64,000 nt of DNA from an uncultured Lachnospiraceae bacterium (GTDB lineage Bacteria > Bacillota > Clostridia > Lachnospirales > Lachnospiraceae): NCBI GenBank assembly GCA_902789735.1, contig CADAOZ010000001.1, positions 142,341 to 206,340 on the forward strand. Direction: 5' to 3'. Made by a program: the position numbers and the translations under genes. Below are positions 17,520 to 26,255 of the stretch, piece after piece (the stretch's first letter is position 1; each line of letters begins with the position of its first letter). Under the pieces are notes generated by a model, which worked only from the letters and a program-made list of their open reading frames with translations, ran no database searches and was not told the origin of the DNA.

Positions 17520-18746
17520 ATGTTGGGATTCGGTAAATTAAATATGGCGGTCGTCGGTACCGGCTATATGGCAGGTAAAATGGCGGAGACCATCCGTTAC
17601 GTTTCGGAGGTCAGACCTTACGCGGTATGTTCCAGAAGTACGGACAGGGCATATGAATTTGCCCGGAAATACGGCTTTAAGAAGGCCTACGGATCCCTGC
17701 AGGAGCTGCTGGAAGACCGTAAGGTGGACCTGGTCTACATCGCGACGCCCCATTCGGAGCATTATGAGCAGGTCAAAATGTGCATCGAATATGGCCGGCC
17801 GGTCCTTTGCGAGAAGCCTTTCTGCCTGAACGCGCCCATGGCGGAGGAACTGCTGGCGCTGGCCCATGAAAAGAATGTATTCGCCGCGGAAGCCATGTGG
17901 ATACGTTTTCTGCCTTTTGCCGGCCAGATCCTGGAGACCCTGCGGTCCGGTATCATCGGCGAACCGGTGATGCTGACGGCAGGCCTCGGCTACAATGTGG
18001 GACGGGTCAGAAGAATGCTGGATCCGGATCTGGGCGGAGGCGCCCTGCTGGATATCGGAATCTATCTGCTGAATTTCGCTTCCATGGTCTTTGGCGATGA
18101 TATCAGCAGAATCAACGCCCACTGTACTTATACTGCGCTGCAGCTGGATGAGCAGGAGAGCATCACCCTGCGCTACAGCAGCGGCAGGATCGCCCAGCTG
18201 GCAGTCTCCATGGTGGGCGTTTCTGACAGAAGGGCCGTGATCAGCGGCACCAAAGGCTGCATCGTGATCGAAAATGTCAATAATTTTGAAAGCCTGACGG
18301 TCCTGGACAGTGATCATAACAAGATCGCTTCCTATAAAAGGCCAGGGCAGCGGACCGGCTATGAATATGAGGTCCGGGCCTGCGCCAGGGCGATCCGGGA
18401 CAAGCGGATTGAAGTGGAAGAAATGGATCATGAACAGATCATTTCGATCCTGCATATGACGGACCATATCCGGAGCCAGCTCAAGGTCCGCTTCCCCCAG
18501 GAGATGAATGAACAGGAGCTGGAGGCTTACCATAAATTCCGGGCGGAGCATACAGCGTCACGGAATAAAGAGACTGCCGCTCCGGCAGCGGACAGGGCGG
18601 AAGAAGCAGGCGCAGCCGGGGAAGGCACCGCGTCCGCCGGTGCAGACCGGCCCGCGGAGAACGGGGAAACGCTCCTTCCGGCAGCGGCCGCCGGCACAGA
18701 GAAGGGTTCCGCTTCCGGCGGAGACCTGCCGGAAGAGCCGGCCTGA
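17520..18746 (+). CDS. Gfo/Idh/MocA-family oxidoreductase with low-complexity tail
   Basis: A 408-residue NAD(P)-dependent dehydrogenase. The Rossmann domain begins with MAVVGTGYMAG and has the CEKPFCLN motif with its conserved lysine; the second alpha/beta domain contains the GGGALLDIGIYLLNF phrase. Such enzymes oxidise sugars, inositols or dihydrodiols; the closest appearance is the dihydrodiol-dehydrogenase-like group, but the substrate is unknown. Residues from about 340 on form a 65-residue tail of Ala, Glu, Gly and Pro with no fold, unusual for this family. I chose the ATG at 17520 because GGAGG lies eight bases upstream; an ATG at 17514 is too close to it. fumC follows 42 bases downstream. 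Confidence 0.85.
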   Translation: MLGFGKLNMAVVGTGYMAGKMAETIRYVSEVRPYAVCSRSTDRAYEFARKYGFKKAYGSLQELLEDRKVDLVYIATPHSEHYEQVKMCIEYGRPVLCEKPFCLNAPMAEELLALAHEKNVFAAEAMWIRFLPFAGQILETLRSGIIGEPVMLTAGLGYNVGRVRRMLDPDLGGGALLDIGIYLLNFASMVFGDDISRINAHCTYTALQLDEQESITLRYSSGRIAQLAVSMVGVSDRRAVISGTKGCIVIENVNNFESLTVLDSDHNKIASYKRPGQRTGYEYEVRACARAIRDKRIEVEEMDHEQIISILHMTDHIRSQLKVRFPQEMNEQELEAYHKFRAEHTASRNKETAAPAADRAEEAGAAGEGTASAGADRPAENGETLLPAAAAGTEKGSASGGDLPEEPA

Positions 18747-18788
18747 CAATGACGGGACGGACAGATCAGATACAGAAAGGACAGAAGC

Positions 18789-20153
18789 ATGGAATACAGA
18801 ATTGAGCATGATACTATGGGCGAGGTAAAGGTGCCTGCTGACCATTTCTGGGGCGCCCAGACCCAGCGAAGCCTGGAGAACTTTGCCATCGGGACCGAGA
18901 CCATACCGGAGGAGGTCATAAGGGCGTTCGCGGTCCTGAAATCCGCCTGCGCCGCCTCCAATATGGAGCTGGGCAGACTGGACCGGGAGACCGGAGAGGC
19001 TGTTACAGAAGCCTGCGCCGCTATCCTGGAGGGCTGTTATCCCCATGAATTCCCCCTGAAGGTCTGGCAGACCGGCAGCGGCACCCAGAGCAATATGAAT
19101 GTGAATGAGGTCATTGCCCATATCGCCGCCCGGAATCATCTGGGGCTGAAGATTCATCCCAATGACCATGTCAATATGTCCCAGAGCTCCAATGACACCT
19201 TCCCGACTGCCATGAATGTGGCGGCTGTCCTGGCCATCCGGGAGTATATCTATCCTTCCCTGGACCGCCTGACGGATACCCTGCGGCGTCTGGAACAGGA
19301 GAATACGGACATCATCAAGATCGGCCGCACCCACCTGCAGGACGCGGTCCCCCTGCGCTTTTCCCAGGAAATCAGCGGCTGGAGGGCCATGCTGGAGGAG
19401 AACCGACGCATGCTGGAGCAGGCCGCGGACCATCTGCGGGACCTGGCCATCGGCGGTACGGCGGTGGGTACAGGCCTGAACTGTCCGGCCGGCTTCGACA
19501 GGCTCTGCGCGGAGAAGATCTCGGCCCTGACAGGAGAACGCTTCCGGGCCTCTTCCAATAAGTTCCACGCCCTGACCTCCAAAGACGCCTATGTATTTAC
19601 CAGCGGCGCCCTGAAGGCCCTGGCGGCCAATCTGATGAAGATCGCCAATGACGTACGCTGGCTGGCTTCCGGACCCCGGTGCGGGATCGGAGAGATCAGC
19701 ATTCCTGAGAATGAGCCCGGCAGTTCCATCATGCCCGGCAAAGTCAATCCCACCCAGTGCGAAGCGATTACAATGATCGCCGTCCAGGTCATGGGAAATG
19801 ATGCGGCCATCGGCTTCGGCGCTTCCCAGGGCAATTTCCAGCTCAACGTATTCATGCCGGTCCTGGCCTACAATATGATCCAGTCGGTCCGCCTGCTGGG
19901 CGACGGCATGGCCTCCTTTGAGAAGAACTGTATCCGGGGGCTGAAAGCCAATCCGGACCGGATGGCGGAGAATCTGGGCAGGTCCCTGATGCTGGTCACC
20001 TGCCTGTCGCCGGAGATCGGCTATGAGAACGCGGCCGCGGCAGCCCATAAGGCTTTTGCGGAGAATACCACCCTGAAAGAGGCGGTTCTGGCCATGGGCT
20101 TCATGACCGGAGAGGAATATGACGCCAAAGTAAAGCCGGAATATATGGTCTGA
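18789..20153 (+). CDS. fumC: Fumarate hydratase, class II
   Basis: A 454-residue class II (iron-free) fumarase interconverting fumarate and malate. It has the N-terminal HDTMGEVKVP, the substrate phrases TGSGTQSNMNVNEV, NMSQSSNDTFPTAM and GRTHLQDAVP, and the lyase signature SSIMPGKVNP, starting at residue 312. Length is standard. Related aspartase and argininosuccinate lyase are less likely because the full fumarase versions of these motifs are present. AGAAAGGACAGAAGC precedes the ATG. It ends convergent with hisK with only 24 bases between the stop codons and no obvious terminator there. Confidence 0.95.
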   Translation: MEYRIEHDTMGEVKVPADHFWGAQTQRSLENFAIGTETIPEEVIRAFAVLKSACAASNMELGRLDRETGEAVTEACAAILEGCYPHEFPLKVWQTGSGTQSNMNVNEVIAHIAARNHLGLKIHPNDHVNMSQSSNDTFPTAMNVAAVLAIREYIYPSLDRLTDTLRRLEQENTDIIKIGRTHLQDAVPLRFSQEISGWRAMLEENRRMLEQAADHLRDLAIGGTAVGTGLNCPAGFDRLCAEKISALTGERFRASSNKFHALTSKDAYVFTSGALKALAANLMKIANDVRWLASGPRCGIGEISIPENEPGSSIMPGKVNPTQCEAITMIAVQVMGNDAAIGFGASQGNFQLNVFMPVLAYNMIQSVRLLGDGMASFEKNCIRGLKANPDRMAENLGRSLMLVTCLSPEIGYENAAAAAHKAFAENTTLKEAVLAMGFMTGEEYDAKVKPEYMV

Positions 20154-20177
20154 CGCCCTGGCGGCCTGCTGAACGCT

Positions 20178-21041
20178 TTACAGGATCCGGTGAGGGATGG
20201 CCTGTCTGTGTTCGAAGGTATAATAGGTATCGAAGCCGGCTTCCGTCAGGATGGCGGCAGCGGTATCGAAGCCGGCGGCGACACCGGCCGGGGCGTGGGC
20301 GTCAGCGCCGACGGTGATCTTACGGCCGCCCATCTGCCGGTAGCGGCGGATGATCCCGGTACAGGGATTGCACTGGGACAGGCCTTTGGAAAGTCCTGCC
20401 GTGTTGACCTCCAGGGCGATATCGTGCTCCAGCAGCAGCTCCAGGATCGGATCGATCACGTCCTGATAGCGCTCATAGCTGTAGAAGCGGTCCTGATTCG
20501 GACCGTAGCGGACCACATAGTCCATATGGCCGTAGCTGTCGATCTGATGGAAAGCCCGCAGGGAGAGGAGAGAATCAATAAAATAAGTCCGGTAAGCCTC
20601 CTCCTCGGTCCTGCCTTCAAAGAAAATGGAATAGTAAGGGTCCATCTGCCGGGAAACGTGGGTGGAGCCCAGAATGAAATCGAATTCAGGATGGGCCGCC
20701 GCAAAAGCCTTCAGGCGGTCTCCCAGATGAGGCTGCAGGCCCAGTTCGACCCCGTAGAAAATATCCAGGCGGCCCCTGTATTTGCCGCGCAGCCGCAGAT
20801 ATTCCTGCCGGTAGGCAGCCAGATCCAGGTCAAAGGTATCCGGGGCCAGGTCCGGTGTATTCTGATAAGGCCAGTCCATGTCCAGATGTTCCGTAAAACA
20901 GACGGAGGACAGGCCCAGGGAAAGAGCGGCCCGGATCTGGTCCTCCATGGGCGTGTCGCTGTCGCCGGAATGATCCGAATGCATGTGAAAATCCGACAGG
21001 ATCCGCAGAAAACGGGGCTTTTTCACGATATTCTGATCCAT
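20178..21041 (-). CDS. Histidinol-phosphatase, PHP family
   Basis: A 287-residue PHP-fold phosphatase of the HisK type, removing phosphate from histidinol phosphate in histidine synthesis. The metal ligands appear in the expected order: DFHMHSDHSGD near residue 18, FTEHLDMDWP, GVELGLQPH, GSTHV, YGHMDYVVRYG, ALEVNTAG and late GADAHAP. No other his gene is in the window, so the substrate is inferred from the family; related PHP phosphoesterases remain possible. Read on the minus strand, GGGAGG lies six bases before the ATG. It diverges from gap across 289 bases of AT-rich sequence. Confidence 0.88.
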   Translation of the reverse strand: MDQNIVKKPRFLRILSDFHMHSDHSGDSDTPMEDQIRAALSLGLSSVCFTEHLDMDWPYQNTPDLAPDTFDLDLAAYRQEYLRLRGKYRGRLDIFYGVELGLQPHLGDRLKAFAAAHPEFDFILGSTHVSRQMDPYYSIFFEGRTEEEAYRTYFIDSLLSLRAFHQIDSYGHMDYVVRYGPNQDRFYSYERYQDVIDPILELLLEHDIALEVNTAGLSKGLSQCNPCTGIIRRYRQMGGRKITVGADAHAPAGVAAGFDTAAAILTEAGFDTYYTFEHRQAIPHRIL

Positions 21042-21211
21042 AGATGACCTCCCTGAATATTCTGAAAACTGCCGATGAAAGCTGACAAAAGGAAACTTCT
21101 ATATGTGCATTTCAGCAATAAGTATTTTATACAAATCGGCGGGATGTTACAAATATAAATAAAAGTTTTTACGTAACAGCGCTTTTTTTATTAATAATTT
21201 ACATTATGCAC

Positions 21212-21241
21212 TTGAATTTTATAGGGCCGTTGCTGTACAAT
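21212..21241 (+). promoter_or_regulatory. Promoter of gap
   Basis: TTGAAT (21212-21217), an 18-bp spacer and TACAAT (21236-21241) lie in an AT-rich leader region, with about 90 bases to the start codon. The region further upstream (21100-21210) is also very AT-rich and may act as an UP element. Confidence 0.75.
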
Positions 21242-21256
21242 AAACACAATGAACAA

Positions 21257-21295
21257 GTTACGATAACCAAGTAACGGGGGTTATCGCTTTGTTAC
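21257..21295. promoter_or_regulatory. Operator-like inverted repeat in the gap leader
   Basis: CGATAACC (21261-21268) and GGTTATCG (21279-21286) form an 8-bp dyad. It is embedded in three GTTAC/GTAAC words at 21257, 21271 and 21291. It begins about 10 bases after the predicted transcription start, a usual repressor position. The same word occurs upstream at 21146 and 21173 and before pgk at 22449 and 22462. The binding protein is unknown; a hairpin in the mRNA is the alternative. Confidence 0.5.
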
Positions 21296-21330
21296 ATAAT
21301 AACTCTAACTTATTTAGGAGGAAAAACAAA

Positions 21331-22350
21331 ATGGCAGTAAGAGTAGCAATTAATGGTTTTGGTCGTATCGGTCGTCTTGCATTCAGACAGATGTTCCAGG
21401 CAGAAGGTTTTGAAATCGTTGCAATCAACGATCTGACCTCCCCTGATATGCTTGCATATCTTCTGAAGTATGATTCTTCTCAGGGTTCCTATGACAAGAA
21501 GGATCTGGTTTCTTCCACAGATCATTCCATCATCGTTGATGGCACTGAGATCGAAATCTACAAAGAAGCAAACGCAGCGAACCTTCCCTGGGGCGAGCTG
21601 GACATCGACGTAGTTCTGGAGTGCACAGGCTTCTATACCTCCAAGGCTAAAGCTCAGGCTCATATCGATGCTGGTGCTAAGAAGGTTGTCATTTCTGCTC
21701 CTTCAGGAAATGATCTTCCTACCATCGTTTTCAACACCAACCATGAGACCCTGACAGCTGATGACAACATCATCTCTGCAGCATCCTGCACAACCAACTG
21801 CCTCGCACCTATGGCTAAGGCTCTGAACGAGCTGGCTCCCATCAAGTCCGGTATCATGTGCACAGTACACGCATTCACCGGCGACCAGATGGTACTTGAC
21901 GGACCTCAGAGGAAGGGCGACAAGAGAAGAAGCCGTGCAGCTTCCGAGAACATCGTTCCCAACAGCACCGGCGCTGCTAAGGCAATCGGCCTGGTAGTTC
22001 CCGAACTGAACGGCAAGCTCATCGGCGCAGCACAGCGTGTTCCCGTATCCACCGGTTCCACAACCATCCTGACCGCTGTTGTTGAAGGCAAGGTTACTGT
22101 TGATGAGATCAACGCTAAGATGAAATCCGTAGCAAACGAGTCCTTCGGCTACAACGAAGACCTCATCGTTTCCAAGGATATCGTTGGCATGACCTATGGT
22201 TCTCTGTTCGATGCAACCCAGACCATGGTTAACCCTGTTGGCGATGACATGACTGAGGTTCAGGTTGTTTCCTGGTATGACAACGAGAACTCCTTCACAT
22301 CCAACATGTGCAGAACAATCAAATATTTCGCAAAGTTCCTCAACAAGTAA
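21331..22350 (+). CDS. gap: Glyceraldehyde-3-phosphate dehydrogenase
   Basis: A 339-residue type I GAPDH of glycolysis, making 1,3-bisphosphoglycerate with NAD. The NAD site is INGFGRIGR (7-15) with Asp34 in NDLTS, which favours NAD over NADP. The catalytic cysteine is Cys153 in ASCTTNC, and the C-terminal WYDNENSF is present. A very strong ribosome site, TAGGAGG, stands 10 bases before this ATG; the frame upstream (TTGTTACAT...) is leader. The gene has its own promoter and terminator and a visibly different codon style, rich in GTT, GCT and GCA, typical of very high expression. pgk and tpiA follow in order. Confidence 0.97.
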   Translation: MAVRVAINGFGRIGRLAFRQMFQAEGFEIVAINDLTSPDMLAYLLKYDSSQGSYDKKDLVSSTDHSIIVDGTEIEIYKEANAANLPWGELDIDVVLECTGFYTSKAKAQAHIDAGAKKVVISAPSGNDLPTIVFNTNHETLTADDNIISAASCTTNCLAPMAKALNELAPIKSGIMCTVHAFTGDQMVLDGPQRKGDKRRSRAASENIVPNSTGAAKAIGLVVPELNGKLIGAAQRVPVSTGSTTILTAVVEGKVTVDEINAKMKSVANESFGYNEDLIVSKDIVGMTYGSLFDATQTMVNPVGDDMTEVQVVSWYDNENSFTSNMCRTIKYFAKFLNK

Positions 22351-22387
22351 TTCGGAATCAGTGAAATAATAAGATGACCTGAAAAGA

Positions 22388-22417
22388 GGGTCCGGTCATA
22401 AGGACCGGACCCTTTTT
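22388..22417 (+). terminator. Terminator of gap
   Basis: A perfect 10-bp stem, GGGTCCGGTC (22388-22397) with GACCGGACCC (22403-22412), has a 5-base loop and T5. It probably lowers rather than abolishes read-through into pgk, which has no clear promoter of its own. Confidence 0.88.
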
Positions 22418-22487
22418 ATCATGTACGCAAGTATCCTGTTATTAGTATGTTACGGCGCGGCGTTACCGCGCAGAAAAGAGGTCAATT

Positions 22488-23696
22488 ATGGGACTTAATA
22501 AAAAATCTGTTGATGATATCAACGTAAAGGGACTTCGCGTTCTCTGCAGATGCGACTTCAACGTTCCGCTGAAGGACGGCAAGATCACAGATGACAACCG
22601 TATCAGAGCAGCTCTTCCCACCATCAAGAAGCTGATCGCGGACGGCGGCAAGGTTATCCTTTGCTCCCACCTGGGCAAGCCGAAGGGTGAGCCGAAGCCC
22701 GAACTGTCTCTGGCTCCCGTAGCAAAGAGACTGTCCGAGTATCTGGGCCAGGAAGTTGTTTTCGCGGCTGATGACAACGTTGTTGGCGATAATGCCAGGG
22801 CGGCTGTTGCTGCCATGAAGGACGGCGATGTTGTTCTCCTTGAAAATACCCGTTACAGAAAAGAAGAGACAAAGAACGGCGAAGCTTTCTCCAAGGATCT
22901 TGCTTCCCTTTGCGATGTTTTCGTAAATGACGCTTTCGGTACTGCGCACCGCGCACACTGCTCCAACGTCGGTGTTGCGCAGCTGGTAGATACAGCAGTG
23001 GTCGGTTATCTGATGCAGAAGGAAATCGACTTCCTGGGCAATGCGGTTGAGAATCCCGTTCGTCCTTTCGTTGCCATCCTGGGCGGCGCAAAGGTAGCTG
23101 ACAAGCTGAACGTTATCAACAATCTGCTTGAGAAGTGCGATACCCTGATCATCGGCGGCGGCATGGCTTACACCTTCCTGAAGGCCAAAGGCTATGAGAT
23201 CGGCAAATCTCTGGTAGATGAGACCAAGATCGATTATTGTGCGGAAATGATCAAGAAGGCTGCAGATAAGGGCAAACAGCTCCTGCTTCCTGTAGATACT
23301 GTTGTCACCGCAGAATTCCCGAACCCGATCGATGCTGAGATCGAAGTATGGACGGTGGATTCCGACGCCATCCCCGCTGACAAGATGGGCATGGATATCG
23401 GTCCCAAGACCATCGCGCTTTACAGCGACGCGGTCAAGAATGCCAAGACAGTTGTCTGGAACGGACCTATGGGCGTATTTGAGAACCCCATCCTTGCAAA
23501 AGGAACCAAGGCCGTAGCGGCAGCTCTGGCTGAGACAGACGCAACCACCATCATCGGCGGCGGCGACTCCGCGGCAGCAGTCAACCAGCTGGGTTATGGC
23601 GATAAGATGAGCCACATCTCCACCGGCGGCGGCGCTTCCCTGGAGTTCCTGGAAGGCAAAGAGCTTCCCGGCGTAGCAGCAGCAAACGAGAAATAA
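22488..23696 (+). CDS. pgk: Phosphoglycerate kinase
   Basis: A 402-residue kinase making ATP from 1,3-bisphosphoglycerate in glycolysis. The N-domain has [16 protein letters not shown] and the substrate-binding [11 protein letters not shown]. The C-domain nucleotide site has [13 protein letters not shown] and the hinge phrase [10 protein letters not shown], and the C-terminal GGGDSAAAV precedes [13 protein letters not shown]. Length is standard. The ATG has AAAGAGG seven bases upstream. A small GC-rich hairpin (22455-22471) and two GTTAC words lie in the leader. Same strong-expression codon style as gap. Confidence 0.97.
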   Translation: MGLNKKSVDDINVKGLRVLCRCDFNVPLKDGKITDDNRIRAALPTIKKLIADGGKVILCSHLGKPKGEPKPELSLAPVAKRLSEYLGQEVVFAADDNVVGDNARAAVAAMKDGDVVLLENTRYRKEETKNGEAFSKDLASLCDVFVNDAFGTAHRAHCSNVGVAQLVDTAVVGYLMQKEIDFLGNAVENPVRPFVAILGGAKVADKLNVINNLLEKCDTLIIGGGMAYTFLKAKGYEIGKSLVDETKIDYCAEMIKKAADKGKQLLLPVDTVVTAEFPNPIDAEIEVWTVDSDAIPADKMGMDIGPKTIALYSDAVKNAKTVVWNGPMGVFENPILAKGTKAVAAALAETDATTIIGGGDSAAAVNQLGYGDKMSHISTGGGASLEFLEGKELPGVAAANEK

Positions 23697-23724
23697 TTGA
23701 GACATCAGCAGATGCAGCAAATGG

Positions 23725-23752
23725 CTCCCGGTTCCTGCAGGGGGACCGGGAG
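23725..23752 (+). other. Hairpin between pgk and tpiA
   Basis: CTCCCGGT (23725-23732) pairs with ACCGGGAG (23745-23752). No T run follows, so it is more likely an mRNA processing or stability element that separates pgk from tpiA than a terminator. Confidence 0.55.
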
Positions 23753-23772
23753 ATTATAAGGAGAAGATAAAA

Positions 23773-24525
23773 ATGGCAAGAAGAAAAATCGTAGCCGGCA
23801 ACTGGAAAATGAACAAGACTCCCTCTGAGGCAAAGGCCCTCGTTGAGATGCTTGCTCCCCTGGTAAAGAATGATGATGTTGACGTAGTTTACTGCGTACC
23901 CGCTGTTGATATCACAACAGTTGTTGAGGCTGTCAAGGGCTCCAACGTTGCAGTAGGCGCAGAGAACATCTCTGACAAGGATAAAGGCGCTTTCACCGGC
24001 GAGATCTCCGGCGCTATGCTGGCAGACGCAGGTGTCAAGTATGTCATCATCGGCCACTCCGAAAGAAGAGAGTACTACAAAGAGGATGACGCATTCCTGA
24101 ACGCCAAAGTCAAAAAGGCATTCGAGTATGGCCTGATCCCGATCCTTTGCTGTGGTGAGTCTCTTGAGCAGAGAGAGCTTGGCCAGACCATCGACTGGGT
24201 ACGTCTGCAGCTGAAGAGCGACCTCAAGGATATCCCTGCTGAGCAGGCTGCTACCATGGTCATCGCTTATGAGCCCATCTGGGCCATCGGCACCGGCAAG
24301 GTTGCTACCACCGAGCAGGCACAGGAAGTCTGCAAGGCCATCCGTGACCTGATCGCTGAGATCTATGATACCGATACTGCTGAGAAGATCCGCATCCAGT
24401 ACGGCGGCTCCGTCAAGGGCGCTTCCGCTCCTGAGATCTTCGCACAGCCCGACATCGACGGCGGCCTGATCGGCGGCGCGGCTCTGACCGAGGACTTTGG
24501 AAAGATCGTTAACTACAACAAGTAA
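23773..24525 (+). CDS. tpiA: Triosephosphate isomerase
   Basis: A 250-residue TIM barrel that interconverts dihydroxyacetone phosphate and glyceraldehyde 3-phosphate. The catalytic residues are Lys12 in NWKMNK, His95 in IIGHSERR and Glu166 in [11 protein letters not shown]; the phosphate loop GGSVKG and late GGLIGGAAL are present. Length is standard. AAGGAGAAG lies before the ATG. It ends the gap-pgk-tpiA block and is followed by a strong terminator, and it shares the biased codon use of its two neighbours. Confidence 0.97.
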   Translation: MARRKIVAGNWKMNKTPSEAKALVEMLAPLVKNDDVDVVYCVPAVDITTVVEAVKGSNVAVGAENISDKDKGAFTGEISGAMLADAGVKYVIIGHSERREYYKEDDAFLNAKVKKAFEYGLIPILCCGESLEQRELGQTIDWVRLQLKSDLKDIPAEQAATMVIAYEPIWAIGTGKVATTEQAQEVCKAIRDLIAEIYDTDTAEKIRIQYGGSVKGASAPEIFAQPDIDGGLIGGAALTEDFGKIVNYNK

Positions 24526-24561
24526 TCGATCGAGTAAAGATTTTTCGAATCTGATTTATGA

Positions 24562-24600
24562 ATGCCATCGGGCACGGAAACGTGTCCGGTGGTATTTTTT
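24562..24600 (+). terminator. Terminator of tpiA
   Basis: ATGCCATCGGGCACG (24562-24576) pairs with CGTGTCCGGTGGTAT (24581-24595), with G-T pairs, over a GAAA tetraloop, followed by a T run to 24600. Confidence 0.92.
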
Positions 24601-24692
24601 GGCCGCGGAACTTGACCGGGACGAAAAAGCCGGATACTATAAAGCAGTCCGGCCGCCGCGGCCGGAAAACAAAGGCAGTAAGGAGCAGATCC

Positions 24693-26084
24693 ATGACACA
24701 GAATAAACAGGAACAGAAGCATATCGTGGTCATCGGGGCAGGCGCGGCCGGCCTGATGGCAGCCGCGGCGGCGGCCGGACAGGGCTGCCGGGTTACGGTC
24801 ATGGAGAAAAATGAGAAGGCGGGGAAGAAGATCTATATCACCGGGAAGGGACGCTGCAATCTGACCAATACCTGTGATACGGAAGAATTCTTCCAATATG
24901 TGGTCTCTAATCCCAAATTTCTATACAGCAGCATCTATTCCTTTGATTCCTCGGCGGTCATAGACTATTTCGAAAGCCGGGGCTGCAGGATCAAGGTCGA
25001 AAGAGGCAAACGGGCTTTCCCGGTTTCAGATCACGCGTCGGATGTGACCAGAACACTGACAGATCATCTGCGGGAGATGGGGGTCCGGATCCTGTATAAT
25101 ACCGAGGTCAGCGGGATCGTGACAGAATCCCTGCCCGGGGATCCGGCGGCGGAGGAAGCCGGTCCCGCCAAAAAGAAAAAGAGACCGGTCCGGCAGACTG
25201 CCAGGGTCACAGGCGTCCTGCGGAAAGACGGCCGTACCGTACCGTGCGACAGAGTCATCCTCTGTACCGGCGGCTGTTCCTACCCGGCTACCGGTTCCAC
25301 CGGCCAGGGCTATGAAATGGCGGCAGCGGCCGGTCACAGCCTGATAAAACCGGCACCTTCCCTGGTACCGCTCACTGTGAAAGAAGAGTGGCCTATCCGT
25401 CTGCAGGGCCTGTCCCTGAAAAATGTGGAGGTCACTGTATTTCCCCTGGAAACGGAGAGGGAAGAGGACGGACATACTGCCGGAAAGTCTGCCGGCAAAA
25501 GCCGCGGAAAGAAAAAAAGCAGGCCGGTCCATCAGGAATTCGGGGAGATGCTCTTTACCCATTTCGGGATTACGGGCCCCATTATCCTGACCGCTTCCTG
25601 CTACATGGATTTCGACAGATATCCCGGGGGATTCCGGGTCCTGCTGGATCTGAAGCCGGCCATCCCCCTGCAGGAGCTGCAGGAGAGGCTGGAGCGGGAA
25701 TTTGCCGCCGCGCCGGGGAAAAAACTCTCCAACGCCCTGCGGTCCCTGTTCCCCGCCAGACTGGCCCAGGAGGTGGCCCTGCTGTCCGGCCTGGGAGAAG
25801 ACTGCCCGGTGCAGACGATCGGGAAGAACGCCATCGGGGAACTGGCCGTCCTGATCAAGCGGATTCCCATGACGGCCACCGGGACCAGAGGCTTCCGGGA
25901 AGCCATTATCACAAGGGGCGGCGTCAGGACCGCGGAGATCGATCCTTCTACCATGGAATCGAAAATTGTCAAAGGCCTCTATATGGCCGGAGAAGTCCTG
26001 GATCTGGACGCCAGGACCGGCGGCTTTAACCTGCAGATCGCCTGGAGCACAGGCCGTCTGGCAGGCCTGAGCGCTGCGGAATAG
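24693..26084 (+). CDS. HI0933/YhiN-family flavoprotein (BaiN-like)
   Basis: A 463-residue NAD(P)/FAD-dependent oxidoreductase of the HI0933 family. The FAD site IVVIGAGAAGLMAAAAAA is at the N-terminus, then EKNEKAGKKIYITGKGRCN, a family signature. The middle has LCTGGCSYPATGSTGQGY and FGEMLFTHFGITGP; the C-terminus has the FAD-binding GLYMAGEVLDLDARTGGFNLQ. One member (BaiN) has been linked to bile acid reduction, but the general physiological role of the family is unknown. A Lys/Arg-rich insertion lies near residue 270. The ATG follows AAGGAGC at good spacing. It stands alone between two terminators. Confidence 0.88.
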   Translation: MTQNKQEQKHIVVIGAGAAGLMAAAAAAGQGCRVTVMEKNEKAGKKIYITGKGRCNLTNTCDTEEFFQYVVSNPKFLYSSIYSFDSSAVIDYFESRGCRIKVERGKRAFPVSDHASDVTRTLTDHLREMGVRILYNTEVSGIVTESLPGDPAAEEAGPAKKKKRPVRQTARVTGVLRKDGRTVPCDRVILCTGGCSYPATGSTGQGYEMAAAAGHSLIKPAPSLVPLTVKEEWPIRLQGLSLKNVEVTVFPLETEREEDGHTAGKSAGKSRGKKKSRPVHQEFGEMLFTHFGITGPIILTASCYMDFDRYPGGFRVLLDLKPAIPLQELQERLEREFAAAPGKKLSNALRSLFPARLAQEVALLSGLGEDCPVQTIGKNAIGELAVLIKRIPMTATGTRGFREAIITRGGVRTAEIDPSTMESKIVKGLYMAGEVLDLDARTGGFNLQIAWSTGRLAGLSAAE

Positions 26085-26111
26085 ACCGATACAAAATAAT
26101 ATATACACAGG

Positions 26112-26151
26112 AAAAGGCTCCCGGCTGCATGTTGCGGCCGGGAGCCTTTTT
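26112..26151. terminator. Bidirectional terminator between flavoprotein genes
   Basis: A 14-bp perfect stem, 26112-26125 with 26137-26150, is flanked by A4 and T5, and lies between convergent genes. It can stop the HI0933-type gene and, about 105 bases after its stop, the enoate-reductase-like gene on the other strand. Confidence 0.9.
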
Positions 26152-26255
26152 GCAATGATATTTAATTTTCAGAAAGGAAGCCTGATCCGCCGGACCGCCT
26201 GAATGAGTCCAGGGAAAAGAATCGACGGATCGAAGCTGTTTCCGTAAAAATCTGA

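Noticed and set aside
18558..20048. A 496-residue minus-strand frame across fumC
   Set aside because: fumC is intact on the other strand; the frame has the Arg/Gln/Gly-rich composition of a shadow.
21257..21295. Rex operator at the gap promoter
   Set aside because: The sequence has GTTA and TAAC words, but the spacing does not match the TTGTTAA-N4-TTAACAA form I know from Clostridia.
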